This document shows positions 23,216-26,430 of a stretch of 26,430 nucleotides of DNA, piece after piece (positions within the stretch are counted from its first letter, which is position 1; each line of letters begins with the position of its first letter). The stretch lies in the NCBI GenBank assembly GCA_964579415.1, contig CAZOGW010000032.1, positions 1 through 26,430 on the forward strand, read 5' to 3'. The notes under the pieces were generated by a model that worked only from the letters and a program-made list of their open reading frames with translations, did no database searches and had not been told where the DNA came from. The translations under genes and the position numbers were made by a program. Origin of the DNA: CAZOGW01 sp964579415 (GTDB lineage: Bacteria; Actinomycetota; Acidimicrobiia; Spongiisociales; UBA5794).

Positions 23216-24502
23216 CTACTTCAGCTCGCTCGGTGTCCCCAGCGACCCCAACTGCGCCACGTTGCGGGGGAAGAGCAGCGCCATGGTCCAGTCGGCGACG
23301 ACACGGAACTTGCGGGCGAAGCCGGGCATCATGTAGAGGTGGTAGGAGCGGCCCATCCACCACGCCAGCGGGCCGGTGAAGGTGAACCGCTTCACCTGGG
23401 CGGTCCCCTGCCACTTGCCCAGCGTCACTGCCAGGCCACGGTTGCGGTAGGTGAACGGCTCCGGCCGGCCCACACCGAGGAAGGCGGCGATGTTGTGGGC
23501 GGCGACGTGGGCGTGGCGCTGGGCGTGCTGGGCCGTCGCCGGTGTGGTGCCGCCGTCGGGGTCGGGCACGGCGGCGATGTCGCCCACGGCGAAGACGTCC
23601 TCGAACCCGTCCACCCGGAGGTGGTCGTCGACGGGAATCCGGCCCCGGTCGTCGGTGGGGAGGCCCCAATGCGCCGCTACCGGGTGGGGACGCTGGCCGG
23701 CGGTCCACACGATGGTCTCCGAGTGATAGGGCTCGCCACCGCCGGAGAGCACCACCAACTTGTCGACGCAGCTCTCCAGCTTCGTCTCCAGGTGGACCTC
23801 GATGCGGCGGCGGCGCAGCACGTCGAGCGAGAACCGGGCGAGGCGCTCGTCCAGCCCGGGGAGCAGCGTGGGCTGGGGCTCGACCAGCACCCAGCGGAAG
23901 TCGGAGATGGCGATGCCCGGGTAGAAGCGCACCGCGTCCCGGGCCAGCGACTCCATCTCGGCCAGTGCCTCGACCCCGGCGTACCCGCCGCCGACGAAGG
24001 TGAAAGTGAGGTGGCGGCGGCGCTGGGCCGCATCGGTGGCGGCGTCGGCTACGTCGATCTGGTGAAGGAGCTGGTTGCGCAGCCAGATTGCGTCCGCCAG
24101 CGTCTTGAAGCCGACGGCCTCGTCGAGGAGCCCGGGTATGGGGAACACGGTTGGGATCGAGCCCGGCGCCAGCAGTACGCAGCGGAAGGAGACGGTGCGT
24201 TCCCCGGCACCTTCGGCGGAGATGGTGGCGGTACGGGCAGCCGGGTCCAGCGACGTCACCTCGCCGATGACGATCTCGGTACGCCGCAGCAACTCCCGCA
24301 GCGGCACCACCGCGTGGCGCGGCTCCAGCGTGCCCGAGGCGGCCTCGGGGAGCAGCGGTGAGAACAGCATGAAGTTCTCCGGCGCCACCAGCAGGACCCG
24401 GCTTCCCCGGCCCTGCATGAGCCGCTCCAGACGCTTGGCGCCCATGGCTCCGCCGAACCCGCCGCCGACCACGAGCACGTCGTATCTGTCCATGGATCTC
24501 AT
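23216..24502 (-). CDS. ndh: Type-II NADH dehydrogenase (NDH-2)
   Basis: A 428-aa FAD flavoprotein that passes electrons from NADH to quinone without pumping protons. The FAD fold is VVGGGFGG (11-18), the NADH fold FVGGGYAGVE (169-178) and the second FAD contact FAVGDIAAVPD (304-314). AQHAQRH (324-330) is at the quinone-site position of NDH-2, and the C-terminus has the membrane-associating segments HLYMMPGFARKF and WTMALLF. The ATG at 24502 is used; an ATG at 24493 (MDRYDVL) is equally possible. It is divergent from the macrodomain gene, with 18 bp between start codons. Confidence 0.93.
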   Translation of the reverse strand: MRSMDRYDVLVVGGGFGGAMGAKRLERLMQGRGSRVLLVAPENFMLFSPLLPEAASGTLEPRHAVVPLRELLRRTEIVIGEVTSLDPAARTATISAEGAGERTVSFRCVLLAPGSIPTVFPIPGLLDEAVGFKTLADAIWLRNQLLHQIDVADAATDAAQRRRHLTFTFVGGGYAGVEALAEMESLARDAVRFYPGIAISDFRWVLVEPQPTLLPGLDERLARFSLDVLRRRRIEVHLETKLESCVDKLVVLSGGGEPYHSETIVWTAGQRPHPVAAHWGLPTDDRGRIPVDDHLRVDGFEDVFAVGDIAAVPDPDGGTTPATAQHAQRHAHVAAHNIAAFLGVGRPEPFTYRNRGLAVTLGKWQGTAQVKRFTFTGPLAWWMGRSYHLYMMPGFARKFRVVADWTMALLFPRNVAQLGSLGTPSELK

Positions 24503-24520
24503 GGTGGCACACTGTCCGCC
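24503..24520. promoter_or_regulatory. 18-bp bidirectional start region
   Basis: Only 18 bp separate the ATGs of the divergent NDH-2 and macrodomain genes, and neither has a ribosome-binding site. CACACT ends 7 nt before the plus-strand ATG, and GACAGT on the minus strand ends 8 nt before the NDH-2 ATG; both keep the A2 and T6 of a -10 box and they overlap. Leaderless transcripts from both sides would fit, with each -35 inside the opposite gene. Confidence 0.35.
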
Positions 24521-25036
24521 ATGCCGGTCCGACTTTCGGCGCTACACGCCGACATCACCACGCTGGCGGTCGATGCCATCGTCAACGCCGCCAACAACTC
24601 GCTGCTCGGGGGCGGCGGCGTCGACGGGGCCATCCACCGCGCCGCCGGGCCGGAGCTCCTCGCCGTATGCCGCACCCTCGGTGGCTGCGCCACCGGGGAC
24701 GCCAAGATCACCGGCGGGTACCGGTTGCCGGCCCGGCACGTGATCCACACTGTGGGACCGGTCTGGTACGGCGGCGACGAAGGTGAGCCGGAGCTGCTGG
24801 CTTCGTGCTACCGCCGCTGCATCGAGGTGGCCTCGGTCCACGCTGTCCGCACCCTGGCGTTCCCCGCCATCTCCACCGGTGCCTACGGCTACCCCATCGT
24901 CGAGGCGACGCAGATCGCCGTCGCCACCGTCCGCACCGCGACGGCAAGCCATCCCGGCATCGACGAAGTGGTCTTCTGTTGCCACTCCGGCGGCGACCTG
25001 GACGTCTACGAACGTCATCTGCTCAGCGGTACGTAG
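24521..25036 (+). CDS. Macrodomain protein, O-acetyl-ADP-ribose deacetylase / ADP-ribosylhydrolase type
   Basis: A 171-aa single macrodomain of the MacroD/YmdB type. ADP-ribose-binding features are ADITTL (10-15), VDAIVNAANNSLLGGGGVDG (17-36), the AIHRAAG helix, CATGDAKITGGYRLP, VIHTVGPVW and the FPAISTGAYGYP loop. Such enzymes release acetate from O-acetyl-ADP-ribose or ADP-ribose from acidic residues. No ADP-ribosyltransferase or sirtuin is in the window. The ATG at 24521 gives the standard N-terminus. The stop codon is the TAG in the first unit of heptamer array 4, and the convergent hutH stop lies 3 bp further on. Confidence 0.94.
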   Translation: MPVRLSALHADITTLAVDAIVNAANNSLLGGGGVDGAIHRAAGPELLAVCRTLGGCATGDAKITGGYRLPARHVIHTVGPVWYGGDEGEPELLASCYRRCIEVASVHAVRTLAFPAISTGAYGYPIVEATQIAVATVRTATASHPGIDEVVFCCHSGGDLDVYERHLLSGT

Positions 25037-25054
25037 TACTTAGTACTTAGTACC
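25031..25054. repeat. Heptamer tandem array 4 carrying both stop codons
   Basis: Units ACGTAGT, ACTTAGT and ACTTAGT (25031-25051) followed by a partial ACC. The macrodomain stop TAG (25034-25036) and the hutH stop TAA on the other strand (25042-25040) both fall inside units. GTAC and TTAGTA steps make the array close to self-complementary, so the same sequence is presented to both strands. Confidence 0.75.
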
Positions 25055-26430
25055 GTTTCCAAACACGCCCGCCTCGACGAGCTCGACGACTCGCTCGATG
25101 TCCGGCCCGGGCGGGCGGTCGTCGGTCAGGGTCGGTACCGCCCGGCGGATGGTGGCGTGGAGGGCGGCGACAGCCGGTGCCGGCCGCAGCGGCGAGCGCT
25201 GGTCGATGCCCTGGGCGGCGCCGAGCAGTTCGATGGCAAGGATCTTGGTGACGCCGTCCAGGATGTGCTGCAGCTTGGTGGCGGCGCCGAAGCCCATCGA
25301 GACGTGGTCCTCCTGCAGGCCCGAGGTGGGGATGGAGTCGATGGACGCCGGGTGGGCGAGGATGCGGTTCTCCGCCACGATCGCGGCCGCGGTGTATTGC
25401 GTCAGCATCAGCCCGGAGTCGAGCCCGGGCGTTCCCGCCAGGAACGGCGAGAGCCCGGAGGAGCGGGTCGGGTCGAGGAGTCGGTCGGTGCGCCGCTCCG
25501 AGATGGAACCCAGCTCGGAGGCGGCGATCCCGAGGAAGTCGAGAGCGAAGGCGAGGGGCTGGCCGTGGAAGTTCCCCCCTGAGAGCACGTCGCCCTCGTC
25601 GGGGAACACGATGGGGTTGTCCACCACCGCTCCCAGTTCGATCTCGAAGACCCCGGCGGCATGGGTGATGACGTCGCGCACCGCCCCGTGCACCTGGGGC
25701 GCGCAGCGGATCGAGTAGGCGTCCTGCACGGCGTGGGTCATGTCGTCGGCGTGGGAGGCCACGATCTCCGATCCCTCCAGCAGGGCACGCATCCTGTCCG
25801 CCGAAGCCGCCTGGCCGGGGTGACGCCGCAGGGCGTGGATGCGCCGGTCGAGGGGGACGACCGACCCCAGCAGCGCCTCGATGGAGAAGGCGCAGGCGAC
25901 GTCGGCCGTGTCGACCAACCTCTGAGCCCGATCCACACCGAGGACTCCCAAAGCCAGCATTCCTTCGGTCCCGTTGAGCAGGCTGAGTCCTTCCTTCGCC
26001 GAGAGCCGCAGCGGCTCCAGCCCGAGCCGGCGCAGTGCCTCGGCGGAGGGCATCTCCTCGCCGCCGAGGCGCACCGTTCCCTCGCCGATCACGGGGAGGG
26101 CCAGGTGGGCGAAGGGGGCGAGGTCGCCGGAGGCGCCAACCGATCCCTGTGACGGGACCACCGGGAGCATGTCGGCGGCGAGTTGGTCGAGAAGGCGCTG
26201 CACCACCAGAGGGCGGATGCCGGAGTGGCCCTGTGCCAGGGTGCGAGCCCGCAGCAGCAGCATCGCCCGCACCGCCTCGTCGGCCAGCCGTGTTCCGACG
26301 CCGGCGGCGTGGGAGCGGATGAGGCGGTGCTGCAGGTCGTCGACCCTGTCCGGGTCGATCGAGGTGGTCGCCAGGGCCCCGAACCCGGTGGTCACCCCGT
26401 AGACCACCCGCCGATCGGCGATGGCGTCGT
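25040..26430 (-). CDS. hutH: Histidine ammonia-lyase, N-terminus beyond the window
   Basis: 463 codons to the stop are visible; the full enzyme is about 510 residues, so only the first 45 or so are missing. The frame enters as DAIADRRVVYGVTTGFG, the conserved N-terminal segment. The cofactor-forming triad Ala-Ser-Gly is in SVGASGDLAPFAHLALP (codons near 26134-26126), and SGGNFHGQP, ISERRTDRLLDP and LQEDHVSMG are further active-site and structural motifs. The enzyme turns histidine into urocanate and ammonia, the first step of histidine degradation. Tyrosine ammonia-lyases share the fold, but the set of motifs favours histidine. The last codons read GNGTKY before a stop supplied by the heptamer array. 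No other hut gene is in view. Confidence 0.94.
   Translation of the reverse strand, partial: DAIADRRVVYGVTTGFGALATTSIDPDRVDDLQHRLIRSHAAGVGTRLADEAVRAMLLLRARTLAQGHSGIRPLVVQRLLDQLAADMLPVVPSQGSVGASGDLAPFAHLALPVIGEGTVRLGGEEMPSAEALRRLGLEPLRLSAKEGLSLLNGTEGMLALGVLGVDRAQRLVDTADVACAFSIEALLGSVVPLDRRIHALRRHPGQAASADRMRALLEGSEIVASHADDMTHAVQDAYSIRCAPQVHGAVRDVITHAAGVFEIELGAVVDNPIVFPDEGDVLSGGNFHGQPLAFALDFLGIAASELGSISERRTDRLLDPTRSSGLSPFLAGTPGLDSGLMLTQYTAAAIVAENRILAHPASIDSIPTSGLQEDHVSMGFGAATKLQHILDGVTKILAIELLGAAQGIDQRSPLRPAPAVAALHATIRRAVPTLTDDRPPGPDIERVVELVEAGVFGNGTKY

Noticed and set aside
22966..23379. Plus-strand frame starting MTEPAPLGRGFSEES
   Set aside because: No ribosome-binding site or promoter. It runs antisense into the NADH dehydrogenase end and becomes Arg/Ser-rich; the minus-strand 41-aa frame has a better promoter.
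1..26430. CRISPR arrays, tRNA or rRNA genes, transposases, phage genes
   Set aside because: None seen: no repeats of 24-40 bp with regular spacers, no cloverleaf candidates noticed, and no transposase or integrase motifs in any convincing frame.

Overview
The window is a high-GC actinobacterial-type scaffold, probably from a draft or metagenome-assembled genome, because two runs of exactly 100 N mark scaffold gaps (5890-5989 and 17852-17951). Signs of Actinomycetota are the GC-rich third codon positions, frequent GTG/TTG starts, a DnaK promoter with a perfect HspR (HAIR) half-site, a mycothiol-type DinB/DUF664 protein, and several genes whose -10 box lies 6-8 nt from the start codon (leaderless transcripts). 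The class (for example Acidimicrobiia) cannot be settled from sequence alone.

Layout. 1-294: 5' end of dnaK (minus). 533-1292: a small membrane protein and a c-type cytochrome lipoprotein (plus). 1297-2178: an alpha/beta-hydrolase lipoprotein (minus), divergent from a LuxR-type regulator (2267-3157). 3107-11305: a long minus-strand unit, read from right to left as aldehyde dehydrogenase, PotA, PotB, PotC, PotD, [gap], class-III aminotransferase and DAO-family FAD oxidase. This looks like a polyamine/amine uptake and oxidation operon with 4-nt start/stop overlaps. 11646-14291: a secreted M14 carboxypeptidase-like protein with a hairpin-rich leader, followed by two strong hairpins. 14423-15747: a four-TM protein and a YceI-type protein, convergent.

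15881-21630: the most unusual block, all plus strand: a HemL-like class-III aminotransferase, a pyruvoyl-dependent histidine decarboxylase (interrupted by the second gap), a cytosolic HExxH protein resembling DUF885, a cytosolic S10 serine carboxypeptidase and a DinB-like protein. 21631-23215 is a looser, partly decayed stretch with small membrane proteins, a truncated FtsX-like permease, a short tandem duplication and a possible 41-aa leaderless gene. 23216-26430: a type-II NADH dehydrogenase (minus), a divergent macrodomain ADP-ribose hydrolase, and the C-terminal nine-tenths of histidine ammonia-lyase (minus).

Two points stand out. First, the hdcA/aminotransferase/two-peptidase operon is a combination I do not recognise from described histamine systems. 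It suggests peptide-derived histidine being turned into histamine and possibly transaminated onward; that is inference. Second, a family of 7-bp tandem repeats with an RTAC core occurs at four places (760, 4441, 14931 and 25031). Each abuts stop codons, and two of them supply the stop codons of both convergent genes.
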